Of a DNA stretch of 64,000 nucleotides, positions 24,101 to 35,021 are shown piece by piece. Where the stretch lies: assembly GCA_014529385.2 (NCBI GenBank), contig CM043971.1:90225840-90289839 (forward strand). The letters are read 5' to 3'. The position numbers and the translations under genes are program-made. How positions within the stretch are numbered: position 1 is the first letter of the stretch; each line of letters opens with the position of its first letter. The notes beneath the pieces are model-generated. The model worked only from the letters and a program-made list of their open reading frames with translations, searched no databases and had not been told where the DNA came from. Source of the stretch: Adiantum capillus-veneris. Its lineage: Eukaryota; Streptophyta; Polypodiopsida; Polypodiales; Pteridaceae.

Positions 24101-24525
24101 TCAGAAGGTTTGAGATGTTTTTGTTGGATGTGAAGTGGTTCAAGGTGATTACTTCTGGTCGCAATGCAATGGTATGCAGAGATGGAAACAAGCTTGTGCA
24201 GATAGATTCTACAAAGGTTTGGACAGATGCGAGTGACACGTTTGCTCTCCCTGAACATTGCGAGCAAGTGGTCTTTGTACCGGACCCTCGAGAGCGACAA
24301 TGGTGGTTTGTGGTGCGGGTTGCTCCAAGAAATAAACAAGTATTTGAAGGGCAAGAGCTCCTGGAGGAAAGTCAGCCAGACAACGCAGATACTACTGTGA
24401 CATTAAATGAGATGGACGAAGGCATGGCAGAGGAAGCTGACAGATATACGAGGGATGATGCAGACGAGGCAGATATGACACTTGTAGATGAAGATGCAAT
24501 GGATGAAGACAATCTGCTAGAATGA
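21149..24525 (+). pseudogene. tnp2: CACTA transposase Tnp2
   Basis: The N-terminal region begins MEEKIACSCTVCKYQ. An intron of about 80 bases (GTATGTAAC to AAACAG, roughly 21,641-21,719) precedes LLWEQLLLAGNEMP, followed by YPNDCIIF, the Cys-rich SCPKCGAMRYK, MAMDGVNPFG (the catalytic-core DGxNPF motif), VNYNLPLW, DVYLEPLVDEL and YNACPICGPS. Next come the conserved LKLHDWHKFLQFILPVAI and HLLVHVVDEV...FLERFMKTLKGFVR block, and a final VKWFKV...VFVPDP domain. This is the full domain order of plant Tnp2. Frameshifts lie near 22,050, 22,400 and 22,480-22,500. There are stops at 22,388, 22,898 and 23,633 and several beyond, so it cannot make transposase. The acidic C-terminus ends at 24,525. Confidence 0.87.
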
Positions 24526-24713
24526 GTTGGGGCAGAGCTATGTCTGTAGTTAGAGATAGACAATGATACGGTGCAAGATCTTATCAATGATGCCTCACTA
24601 GTCGAGGCCTGTAAGTGTTTGTGTGAAGACGTTGATTTCAAATTAAGCTCTTTCTTAATTTAAACAAAGGTGTTCTGATGCTTTCTTTTACTTTCTTTGT
24701 GCAGGAATTTAGT

Positions 24714-25836
24714 ATGGCAGACTAGTATCCAGATCCTGCTTCTATGAGTGCGGATGCATTTATGGGCTTCATCACACGGATGACGCCCAGTCAGATGGCA
24801 GATGCGTCTCAGTATTGGGTAGCCAGAGGCACGGGTACCACGCCTCCGATCTTTACACCCGAGGGTCCGACGCCTATGGGGGGGGACACCTATGGGTATG
24901 AAGCCTACGAGATCTCCCATCACGGCCGCTTCGACACCTAGGGGTACAACAAAGGCGGGTACGTCATCATCTCCGCAGCATAGGTGCACTCGCTGATCTC
25001 GGTGATCGTTAAGTGGAGGTGGTGGTTGTTGTGGAGGAGGGTCCACAGATGCTTTGACCCCTCCTCGCTCATGACCCCCATCCTACCCAGGCACACCTCT
25101 CGACACACCTCTTAGTACACCTCGGACACCTTGGAGGGCGCACGATCCTAGTGTCTCCAAGGTCTATACTGTCGGGCAGATGGTTCTGTTGACATGGATA
25201 GAGTCGAGACTGAGATGAAACAGCAGGTTTGCCAGCTCGCGAAGCTGCAGTTTTTGACCAACATTATAACGCCTTGGCCTCATAAGGATCGCAGTAAAGT
25301 CAATTATATAGTGGAGACCATCATGAGAGAGTATCAGCCTGCTCCGGGTTTAGAGGAGCTTCGGAGGAGGTGGATCAAGGGTGTTGCACGGGACACCGTG
25401 AAACATCGTCGAGATGCAACTCGTCGGGCTTTCAGGACCGGCTCACCGAAGCCTTCGAACATCTCACACGAGACGTGGCATCAGATCAGAGAGGATGATC
25501 AGACAGCGGACATGCGGTTCAGACAGCATCGTCAGGCCGCGGAGGTATGACAGATGACCAAGGGCACATCTCATCTTGGCAGCGGAGGCTTCGACACCTT
25601 TCGCTATGAGTTTGTGAGTTTACAATCCAATCCTAGGTATGGCGTTTTTTTAAAACGCGATGAATCATGTATTCTTAATTACTTTGGTTTTTGTATAAAC
25701 ACAGAATCTTGCAATGCATCGAGCCCCGACATGCCAGGAGGAGACAGATGGATATCGGAGAGGCTTTTATGAAGTATTGAATGATCTTGCTGCCACAGGA
25801 GAGCCTGTAGACTTTGAGTCCTTAGAGTCTCGCTGA
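24714..25836 (+). pseudogene. Second CACTA gene, TnpA/transposase_24-like
   Basis: A leader intron seems to end at ...TTTGTGCAG (24,704). An ATG at 24,714 opens a Pro/Gly/Thr-rich region that meets a TAG at its fourth codon and further stops. The best conserved part, 25,194-25,550, is basic and helical (PAPGLEELRRRWIKGVARDT, then SHETWHQIREDD). A typical intron (GTGAGTTT to ACACAG, about 25,614-25,704) joins it to NLAMHRAPTCQEETDGYRR and LNDLAATGEPVDFESLESR before the stop at 25,834. Position behind Tnp2, basic nature and the terminal part fit the second CACTA protein, which binds the subterminal repeats. The family call is moderate. Confidence 0.55.
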
Positions 25837-26009
25837 TCGATTGAGGTGAGACGTTAATATGTGTGAGTTGATTTCATTAATTAAGTATATGTGAAGTAAT
25901 ATCAATAACAATTTTGTGACTTGTCCTTCTATGTGCAGGTTGTGACACGGAGTACTCATCAATGGATTTCTATATATGTTTTGTGAGACACAGACACATC
26001 TCTGTGTCT

Positions 26010-26205
26010 CTTTTTTGTATAGACATGGTTATGGTTATTGTTTAGACATGGTTATGGTTATTGTTTTGTTTATGGTTATGGTTATTGTTCTTGTATAGAC
26101 ATGGTTGTGGTTATTGTTTTGTTTATGGTTATGTTTAACTTTATGGTTATGGTTATGGTTATCATTATGGTTTTGATCAATATTGTTATGGTTATGGTTT
26201 TGCAC
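26010..26205. repeat. TGGTTA-type hexamer-based repeat
   Basis: A run of imperfect TATGGTTATGGTTATTGTTT units, including two adjacent AGACATGGTTATGGTTATTG blocks. It lies in the 3' non-coding part of the CACTA element, and the Asn/His-rich minus-strand frame across it is an artefact. Confidence 0.85.
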
Positions 26206-26371
26206 AAAGTTTGTTTCATTTCTTTCATTTGCCTTAAATCTCATGTGAGATCCTACATAGATATCATATAGGAGGAGTATACATATGTTTATTTTTGAAA
26301 AGTTTATGTTAAAACGAAGGGAACTCTGTCGAAATTTCTGCGGGAGCACGGTTGATTTTGGTGGTTCTCGC

Positions 26372-26461
26372 TTTCTTGGGCAGAGGACAGGTAGTCTGGC
26401 TGTGGCCGTGTCCATCTTTTCACCGGGCACGGGCCAGACTGCCTGTCCTCTGCCCAAGAAA
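26372..26461. repeat. 29-bp inverted repeat (hairpin)
   Basis: The arms 26,372-26,400 and 26,433-26,461 are reverse complements with a single mismatch (start TTTCTTGGGCAGAGGACAGG), separated by a 32-base loop. Such a stem would be very stable in RNA or single-stranded DNA. It lies about 180 bp inside the CACTA right end. Confidence 0.92.
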
Positions 26462-26469
26462 TGTTTTTT

Positions 26470-26644
26470 CTGATATGGTTGTTGAAATACGCATCGATAG
26501 GGACGTCAAAATACACGTTGAAAACAATGCCTTTCCACACAGATATCGACGCGTATTTCGACGGTTTTACAAGGACGAACATTTCGATGCACTTTTTGAC
26601 GTATAACGTCAAAATCTGCGTCGAAGGCACCTTTTTTTGTAGTG
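26470..26644 (+). repeat. Right terminus and subterminal repeats of CACTA element
   Basis: Reading inward from 26,644: CACTACAAAAAAAGG, then TTCGACGCA, GACGTTATACGTC (a short palindrome), GTGCATCGAAA, and motifs with ACGCGT and CGATATC. These mirror the motifs at the left end. Confidence 0.75.
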
Positions 26645-26653
26645 TTGTGTGTG

Positions 26654-27465
26654 TGAAGATTAGGTGTAGCCTCGCTCCCAATTGCATAGATGCAGTGCTC
26701 ATTCGACCTGTTAAAAACCCTAAATTTACGCTTCAATTCTTCATCATGACCATTTCATGGAAGCTTCAGTGCTTCATTGGAGAAGCCCAAGTACTTATTT
26801 GAGGAGGGGAAACTCTAATTGGAGGCCTCACAGCCTAAACCATGTAGTGGAAGCAGCACGAGACTTCACTAGCACCTTATAAAGGAATGACTGTATCTCC
26901 TTGATCATATGTCCAAATGAGCTCATTCTTGCTCTAAAACGTCCCTCACAAGTTGGGCAACAACGATACCATCGTTGATGTGGCATTTTGAGCTATTTTT
27001 AGTCCAAAAATGGTCCTTTTTGTCCATAAAAATCCCAAACAAGCTGGGAAAAATCCCTAAATTTGTGGAAAAATTACATTGGGCTTAAATTTCTTGTTGA
27101 ACCTCATTTTTCCACTTGGTAAGCACTTTGGACATGTCTTTCACGCCTGCGCAAGAAATTTGCTATTTTTGGCCGAGATTGTCCGCATTGAATTTTCTAG
27201 GCAAAACGAGCGTGCCACTTCAAAACACTTGATATTTGTACATTCCTAAAGAAAATTAGGCATGATTTAATGTGATAAAACATGAAACGGTACCACGTCC
27301 CCAGCTTCGCCTGCCCGGCAAGGTATGTACATGCCTACAACTATGGCATCCATTTTTGCATATATTACACTATGTACATTGTAGCATTTGGTCCCACACA
27401 TCATAAACATTAAGAATGAGGTAGATATTATTATTTTCACATTAAGAACATGCCATGGCACGACA
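26654..27465 (-). repeat. 3' LTR of element A (outer end truncated)
   Basis: Homologous to 33,911-34,757, from TGAAGATTAGGTGTAGCCTC to GCCATGGCACGACA. The 5' LTR continues for about 150 bp beyond this point (to 33,762), so this copy has lost that outer stretch. The CACTA terminus ends nine bases away. It contains a small hairpin-like CCTGCCCGGCAAGG stretch near 27,309. Confidence 0.9.
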
Positions 27466-27482
27466 TCCACCCCCCTCTAAAC
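27466..27482 (-). other. Polypurine tract of element A
   Basis: On the minus strand TTTAGAGGGGGTGGA directly precedes the LTR start TGTCGTGCC. This is the expected position and composition for plus-strand DNA priming. Confidence 0.78.
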
Positions 27483-27528
27483 CTATAAATCCTCCGGCAT
27501 CTGCCACACATATCTTTTTGCAGCAAGT

Positions 27529-28720
27529 TCAGTCTTCATTTAAGTCCACATACATGTCGATTTCATCATCGCTTGCAACAAAATCTAGCGCATCATCCTC
27601 TTGTTCTAGATCCACGTCCATAACATTTTCATCAGATCCTTCATTCTGACTTTCCTGTGAATCAATGGGATCTGTATCACATCTTCTTTTGAATAACTTG
27701 ATTATTTTCCCTACGATGGGAGTTTTCATTTTTGTCCCATCTAATTCATGCAAGGTAAAAGTTGCATTCCCATGTACATGCTGAACCACATAAGGACCAA
27801 ACCGTCTTTTTGAAAGATTTCTTATTCTTGAATGTTGGTTTTCAAGACCGTTGTCATACACCAACACCCAATCACCTTCCTCAATAGCTTTAGGTCTAAG
27901 CCTGTGCCTCTTATCAAATTTGTCCTTATAATTTAACCTTGCATCTTTCAATCGTGCTACTGCAATTTCAATATCTTGGGGCCTTCTTTCTAACTCTTGT
28001 ATGCACAAAGCAAGAAGGTCTTCCATACTCATTCCATCTTCCCAAGGCAATACATTCCATGTGGGAATTACATCCTCAGTTGGCATTATAGGTCTTTGAC
28101 CATACATCAACCCAAAAGGCATATAACCAGTAACTGAGCTATGAGTTGTACGATCAGTTCATAAAGCATAATGCAATAACCTTGGCCACTCTTCCATTTT
28201 ACCTTTGCAGGCCTTAGCCAAAGCTTTAATGATAGGAGGATGCCCACGCTCTGGTTTACCATTTCCCTCAGGATTATATGCAGTAGTGAGAGCAAGTTTA
28301 ATGCCCAACCTAGAGAAAAACTCCCTTTCTTTGTCAACATCCAACTCACCCCTGCCCATTGTTATTTTCCCAACACAGCCATAACGGCCAATTACATCAT
28401 CCAAGAGAAACTTACATATCCCTTCTGTGCTTTTTGTTCTTAGAACACAACCTTGAACTTGGTTGGTTAAATCTTCCGTGCAAGCACTATATATCTCATT
28501 TTCCATAAGTCCAATGGCATTGTAACAAGATCTACTACCCACTTATAGTGCATGGCCAATGGGTAAGTAGGGTGCAACCCATCACGATGAAGTACATTTG
28601 AATACATTTGACAGGTTTCACATGACTCCACAAAATGAGATACATCTTTATATATACCTCTCTTTCATTTTAGTAAAGGTGGCCCATACACCTCTATGTC
28701 TAGCATAAAGACTCTCATGA
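27529..28720 (-). pseudogene. Element A integrase
   Basis: The zinc-binding part begins with HESLYARHRG (in the upstream frame) and reaches SCETCQ near 28,610. The core shows VVDLVTM (first Asp), then GRGELD where the family has DRG, so the second catalytic Asp is Gly. NGKPERGH keeps the Glu. A stop near 28,160 separates the core from MPFGLMYGQRP and the C-terminal domain (EGDWVLVYDNG, RRFGPYVVQHV). The protein ends in an acidic tail, EQEDDALDFVASDDEID, with no chromodomain. Several frameshifts and the lost catalytic residue make it inactive. Confidence 0.85.
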
Positions 28721-29890
28721 AATTTTTTCATAAGCTCATTTTGAGCATCCTTATCATTCACTACTCTCATCGGCATTCCATTTATTTGTTTTGGATGCTT
28801 CCATAAGTACCCATCTTTCAAAAAGTATCCATAGGCCTTTCTCCGTATTCTTTTGAACTCTTGATCAGTCCACCCTTCTTGCCTTGCCAAAGTTCTCTGA
28901 TAGCGTCCAATGAGAAACCAGTAACCTTGATATAGGTCCTCTATAAATGACTCAAGTGCATTTGACAGGCAAACATGATCTCCCTTGGCATGAAAGATAC
29001 TATAGAACTGTGTGCCTACATCATCGCCCTCGACAACCATGTATTCTTCATTTTCATACCTTGCTCTTGAAAGCATATCCGCAACCGGATTATCTTTCCC
29101 TGCAATATGATTAAATTCTGGATTCAAGGACTTTATGTAGGAAATCCATGTAAACATAGCAATGTCAGGAGTTGAGCAGCTTGTGATCATTCCAAGAAGG
29201 GGTAGACAATCAGTCTCCACTATTACATTTGCTCCTATCAAACACTCTTTGTCACATTTCAAAGCTGTGACTACTCCCCATAACTCTCTTTTTACCTGTG
29301 GATAGTTGCATTGACGAGCACTTAGGACTTTTGCTCCAAACCCCACCACATACCGCTTGCCATCATCATCATCTTGCCCAATCGCCCATCCAATTCCCGT
29401 GGGGATAGTATCGACTGTCACAATTACATATCTTCCACATTCATAGTTTGCTTTCCTCAAAGTTAGAAACATAAGCAGCGACTTCTTTAATTTTCTCATG
29501 GCATGGGTATGCATTTCTTCCCATTGAAACTTTTGCATTGACGAGCACTTAGGACTTTTGCTCCAAACCTCACCACATACCGCTTGCCATCATCATCATC
29601 TTGCCCAATCACCCATCCAATTCCCGTGGGGATAGTATCGACTGTCACAATTACATATCTTCCACATTCATAGTTTGCTTTCCTCAAAGTTAGAAACATA
29701 AGCAGCGACTTCTTTAATTTTCTCATGGCATGGATATGCATTTCTTCCCATTGAAACTTTTGGTTCTTTCTCAAAAGTTGATACAAAGGCTCTACTACAT
29801 GTGCATAATGCGGAATCAGATAACATAAAACACGCATGCACCCACAAGAACCTTTGAACCTCAATGACATTTATACATTTCTCTTTCAAT
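28648..29890 (-). pseudogene. Element A RNase H domain, internally duplicated
   Basis: The domain includes VIVTVDTIPTGIGWAIGQDD, VVGFGAKVLSARQCNYPQ, VKRELWGVVTALK, VIVETDCLPLLGMI and AGKDNPVADMLSRA, followed by the connection to integrase (DGYLWKHPKQ). The N-terminal third is present twice through a 227-bp tandem duplication. As 227 is not a multiple of three, the frame is broken there. Confidence 0.85.
29309..29762. repeat. 227-bp tandem duplication in element A
   Basis: Copies 29,309-29,535 and 29,536-29,762 both start CATTGACGAGCACTTAGG and end CATTGAAACTTTTG, with about three differences. The duplication post-dates most of the other decay in this element. Confidence 0.95.
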
Positions 29891-30081
29891 CTCTAAATTA
29901 CATCAATCTTTGCAGGACAAGGCCTTCTACCATATGGCCCGCACATATGTCCCACAATAAGAACTTCATTCACACCAAACAATGACTTTTGGCTAGACAA
30001 GGTAAGGTTCACCTCTTCCAATCTTGACAACATCTCATCACAATCATTAATATGGTTTGCCACATACTTGCGGCACCCCCT

Positions 30082-30600
30082 CTAGTCCAGAGTCACATCT
30101 ATATCACTTACATCACATCCTTTGATTGGCACATCATCAAGGAAAGGCGTAGTAGTTTGAGGTATGAAGTCACGTAGGACTTTGTTCATACCATTCATCA
30201 TATGTGCAACTGAATTAGTTACTCCCTGAGGTAAGGTGCACACCCTTACCAGGCCCAAATGTGTCCTCATGGTAGTTAGGCCCTGCTTTCCATTGCTAGT
30301 TGGAACTGATCATACCCAGAGTACAAATCTCCCATAGAAAATATTTCACTTCCTACAAATGCCTCTGCAAATTCATCTACAACTGGCCCTGTACACACAT
30401 TTTTTATTGTCACCTTGTTTACAGGTCGCATATCTTGGATAAAGCGTAAAGAACCATTTTTCTTCGGAATTGTGTAACAACTGTTTGAATATGGAGCACA
30501 AGAAGGCTCCGAGATACCCATCTTGATCTTTTCATTAAGCAATTCAATGAGTTTTGGCAAATGGGCCTTTGGAACCGGAATAGGCCTCAAGTTCCAAGGT
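30082..30600 (-). pseudogene. Element A reverse transcriptase
   Basis: The motifs run PKAHLPKLIELLNEKI, GISEPSCAPYSNSCYTIPKK, LRFIQDMRPVNKVTI, GDLYSGYDQFQLAME (first catalytic Asp), then after a break LVRVCTLPQGVTNSVAHMM and PFLDDVPIKG. The usual Y(V/I)DD box is FLDD. A frameshift with stop at about 30,272 separates fingers and palm. The thumb continues poorly to about 29,900. Confidence 0.85.
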
Positions 30601-31300
30601 ACATGAGGATAGTGAAGATCACCATAGGAGCAACAATGTATGGATCAACACACCCTATCTCATGCAGCTCAAATGCAAAAGCTTTAGCTTTTCCGTGTTT
30701 GGCAAGCATGTCTTCAAAGCATATCTTTTCATCTTTTGTCAAACTGTCCTCGCAACCAATCTTTAACTCCTTCAAAGAATCCTGTGTGAACTTGTGTCCA
30801 ATATTGTTTGGGTCATGAAGGCTAGGTTACAAATCAGCTTGTTCCATCTTATTTGTGCAATCTTTTGGTAGAGGTAATTCCACTGGTTTCACTTTCTTTG
30901 CCACGGACTTATACTTAATCTCCACTCGTACATCAACTCCTTGAGCATTTTTGAAATCCTGAATGACCTTGTACATTTCTATTGAGCATACTTTCACGAC
31001 CTCACTTTCCATACGCAAATTGCAATCCACTAAAGACTCCAAATCTTGCATAGTATCCACAAACGAACACTCATCAGACACACTTGCAATGCATTCATCA
31101 TCGTCTAGCAAACCATTCATCTTCAAACCTCTTTGTACACTATTTACATGTTGTCGTTCACCCCGCTTTATGTCCTCACACTCTGTAAAAGCAATAGATC
31201 CATAGTCTGATAATCCTACAAAACCTGTAGAAAATGTTTCCTTTGCATATACATCAGCACAAACCTTTCTCTTCTTGTACCACTGCAATCCTGCTCTACA
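30600..31300 (-). pseudogene. Element A protease-RT linker
   Basis: Two open segments, 30,827-31,315 and 30,587-30,775, are separated by a stop. The first is charged and carries YGSIAFTECEDIKRG and DDDECIASVSDECSFVD. The second (LTKDEKICFEDMLAKHGKAK, AFAFELHEIGCVDP) is the N-terminal extension that normally leads into reverse transcriptase. No enzymatic motif is seen. Confidence 0.6.
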
Positions 31301-31870
31301 ATGGTAGATGTCCAAAACCCCTCATATCCCTGTAGTCCTTGAATTCTTTGTTTGTTTTTGGCAAGGGTTGCTCTCTAAGACTTTCACGGTTCCTTTCATG
31401 GTCCACACAAACAGTAAGGAACTGTACTACACGCTTCCCATCCCTGCTCTTAATCCTTGTATAAGCTGACCCATCATCCATCACCTTGGTTTCCATGTGA
31501 GTAGCAGTGATGTATGGCTACCCAAGGATAAGAGGGTATGGAGACATCTCCTGCTTGCACAAAGAAATTATGGTCATCTTTCACATCTCCTATAGTCACC
31601 TTAACATTTGGACAAGATCCATATAGCTCCCTTGATGAGTTGTTCGCTGCACGAATCATCCATCCATGATTTATATCAATTGGCCAGTTTCCTTTTTGAT
31701 GAAGACTCTTTGAATGAGGTTAATTTCTGACCCATGATCTATCAGCGTAAGGTATGGCTCTTCTAAGTCTCCCACTTTTACCAGGTTCTCTGTAGTTGCT
31801 CTTGCCCAGTGACTCTCCAAGTAGAAACTCTTGTGAGTGGTCTCAACTTCATCTTCATCATCCAAGAAGT
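31296..31870 (-). pseudogene. Element A protease
   Basis: The retropepsin-like domain is in three overlapping frames: SHWARATTENLVKVGDL and LTLIDHGSEINLI with DHG at the active site, then IRAANNSSRELYGSCPNVKV, then METKVMDDGSAYTRI and RDGKRVVQFLTVCVDHERN. DHG in place of DTG/DSG appears with the same flanking context in the lineage as I know it, so it is more likely a lineage trait than damage. The frame changes are damage. Confidence 0.78.
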
Positions 31871-32082
31871 GAATGTGTTTTACTCCTCCCCTAGACTTGT
31901 AGCATCCAACAATAGTTTTTTCACCTTGTTAACCATAGACCTGTACACCCTATGCATTTAAAGTATCTTCTTCACCTTGTACATGGATAGATTCAGTAAG
32001 AGACGTCCGTCTCCTCTTTATGCTGTCAAATATCTCTTATGGAACTCCCTCTTTGCTATTCCAAGACTTCACCCAAGGTAAA

Positions 32083-33640
32083 TTACACCTTGCTGTTCAA
32101 AATCCTCTCTTCCAAAACCTTTTTGAGATCTCTCACTGCCTCTATGTCGGATTGGAGCTTGTAGGCCGGACCCTTTGCTTTAGCATTCATTGCTTCTTTC
32201 TTCTTTTCTCTAGAGGCTTCCTGCATAGGGACATGCATCTGTTGCGAGGAAGGAGATCTAGGAGGCACTGTGTCATTTCTACCTCCACTCCTCGTGGCCC
32301 CCTTTGAAGGCCCTTCATCCCCATTCTTGTGCCTAGGTTTCTCTTTGACAATGGCCTCATTCGCTTGAAATTTGGCAATGTACGCATGCACTAACAAAGA
32401 ATCTATAGGGTCGTTCCAACCTGTTTCTAGCCGAATGCAGTCTCCAGCTTCATGTAAAACCTCTGTAGTCATTTTACCCTTCATACCAGATTCTATAGCG
32501 CATGGCCATAGCGCTTTAATACCATTAGATTCCTCTTCTTCAACCTTGATTGATCCCTTTTTCTTAATAGAATCCACTTCAACCCATAGGCGGCTATCTC
32601 AACCATTGAGAGGGCATGGCTAGTAGCCATGTCCTCAACTAGTTTCTTCATCCCGACCTTTGCCAAAGTTTGTCCCCAAGAGCTTACCTATTTCACTTAA
32701 GTGGATTTTTCCATCTTTAAAAAAACAAGCTCCTTTGTCAAAGCATCTTTAAAACTTTCACAATCCCTCTTTGCATGGTCAATACTATCACACCATATGC
32801 ATCTATTGACAAAGCCTTCTCTAGTTTGAGGTCGTTGCCTTGTAGATTGACCCAATGGTTGCCCTTTTCTTCTAGCCTTGTAAGCTTGAGCTTTAGCTCT
32901 TGCATTCCCTTGACAATATCATTTAGAATGGACTTGTCACTCTTTGGAACCACAATAACAGGCTTTATGGGACTCTCAAGAATGCTTCGGGATTGAGTAG
33001 GGCTAGCTATCATCTTGTCTCTCCGTCGTTGTCGCTTAGCTAGAAGTGAAATTGCATCTTCAAGATCATTCCAGTTAGTCTTCAAACCCTGTTTTGCATC
33101 CTTATCCTCAAGTAATAGCTCTAATTTCTCTTGAATCTCTTTACCTACGGCCTGCAAAAATAACTCTGTCTTCTCTGAGTTTGGTGTAGCCTTTTCAGTC
33201 CTTGACTATTGATCATATCGGCATTCAAATTCCCTTAGCAATTTGGTAGGCAAAATCCCTTCTTTTGGCCTAACTACCCACTCTAAAAAAGTCCTCTTTG
33301 TTACCATTTTGGAGTCCTCCATGAAATACTCTTCCTTCAAGGATAATTTGAATGCTTCCCAAGTTGCCCCATGCTCATTTCTAATTCCCCTACATGCTCT
33401 CTGATCTCGAGAACCACAGCAAGTTCAAAACTTTGCACCATCTCTGCTTCGAGCACTCGATGAAGCGCTCCATCTCCTTTACATATCCACAAAGACAATT
33501 TGTTACATCTTTACCTATAAATTGGTCAATTTTCTTCACCACAGATTGAAGCGCTTTGGTTGATGAAAGCTCCCTCCTTTCTGCAGCTTGCTGCTGCTGC
33601 ATAAACACTGCAAAAGCTTGAAACATTTGCATTGTGACTG
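32083..33640 (-). pseudogene. Element A Gag
   Basis: Begins near 33,632 (MQMFQAFAVFMQQQQAA), continues with a coiled-coil-prone segment (EIQEKLELLLEDKDAKQG) and ends in a charged region with AYKLQSDIEAVRDLKKVLEE leading to protease. A CX2CX4HX4C zinc knuckle, CIWCDSIDHAKRDC, is encoded at about 32,760-32,801 on the minus strand. There are frameshifts near 32,640 and 33,200. Confidence 0.75.
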
Positions 33641-33761
33641 GATCAAACCGAGCCCCTATTGATCTCGTTTCTCCATATCTTTAAACCTTTATTTTGAGAC
33701 CTTCAATGAAGATTTTGAGCCCTCACCCTAGACTACTTCGCTTTGGGTTCACCAAAAATGT

Positions 33762-34757
33762 GTCAAGAATTGCGCAGTGCGACTAGGAAAGCGCCAGGCC
33801 TCTGATGTGAGGATTCATAGCAAAATCAAGCAAGGCATAGATGATTTGAAGCTAAAAACACACTAAGAAAGAACAAAACTCCATCCATGAAAACTCCACT
33901 TTGAAAAGGATGAAGATTAGGTGTAGCCTCGCTCCCAGCTCCCAATTGCACAGATGCAATTCTCATTCGACCTGTTAAAAACCCTAAATTTACGCTTTGA
34001 TTCTTTGTCATGACCATTTCATGGAAGCTTCAATACTTCATTGGAGAAGCCCAAGTAGTTATTTGAGGAGGGGAAACTCTAATTGGAGGCCCCACAGCCT
34101 CAACCATGTAGTGGAAGCAGCACGGGACTGCACTACCACCCTGTAAAGGAATGGTTGTATCTCCTTGCTCATATGCCCAAATGAGCTCATTCTTGGCTCT
34201 AAAACTTACCTCACAAGTTAGGTAACAACAGAACCATTTTTTATGTGGCAGTTTGAGCTATTTTTAGGTTATTTTTGACCATGCTAAGGACATTTTTAGC
34301 CCAAAAATGACCCTTTTTGTCTGTAAAAAGCCCAAACGAGTTGGGAAAAATCCCTAAATTTGTGGATAAATACCATTGGGCTCAAATTTCATGTTGAACC
34401 TCATTTTTGCACTTGGTAAGCACTTTGGATATGTCTTTTACGCCCACGTACGAAACTTGCTATTTTTGGCTAAGATTACCTGAATTTTCTAGGCAAAACG
34501 AGCGTGCCACTTCGAAACACTTGACATTTGTACACTCCTAAAGAAAATTAGGCATGATTTAATGTGTTAAAACCATGAGATGGTGCCACGTCCCCGGCCT
34601 TGCCTGCCCGGCAAGGTATGTACACGCTACAACCGTGGCATCCGTTTTTGCATATATCACACTATGTACATTGTAGCATTTGGTCCCACACATCATAAAC
34701 ATTAAGAGTGAGGTAGATCTTCGTATTTTCACATTATGCACATGCCATGGCATGACA
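33762..34757 (-). repeat. 5' LTR of element A
   Basis: About 1.0 kb. The minus-strand start is TGTCATGCCATGGCATG. The end is placed at ...TTCTTGACA because the fragment at window positions 205-320 matches up to the same TTGACA. A downstream TTGGTGAACCC could be the primer site, but I cannot assign a tRNA. The segment 33,911-34,757 is shared with the 3' LTR. Confidence 0.82.
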
Positions 34758-35021
34758 CCGTTCGTTGAAAACTCCAACTACTTCTACTTCGTCTCCTCTT
34801 TTATTTGATCTAAGTTAGTGTATGTATGCTACTATTATGTTAACTACTTTTATCGATATATTTATTTGATGTGCTTATCAAATAAATTATTGTTACTTCT
34901 GCTATCTAATTGAATCTCTAATACTAATCACAAATTAATAAAAGATTAAAGCTAAAATCTTCGAACATTTTGCCAGAATCAAAGAGAGATTAAAGAAAAA
35001 AATTTAATGGAGTAGACAGAA

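Larger units (their letters stand above)
26654..34757 (-). mobile_element. Ty3/gypsy element A, degenerate
   Basis: Two matching LTRs flank a minus-strand Gag-Pol region in the order Gag, protease, reverse transcriptase, RNase H, integrase. There is no target duplication because the 3' LTR outer end is missing. Unusual signatures are DHG in protease, FLDD in reverse transcriptase and a CIWCDSxDH Gag knuckle. I associate these with a gypsy lineage well represented in fungi, rather than with the common plant Tekay, CRM, Athila or Tat groups; this is recollection of family features, not a search result. Confidence 0.85.
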
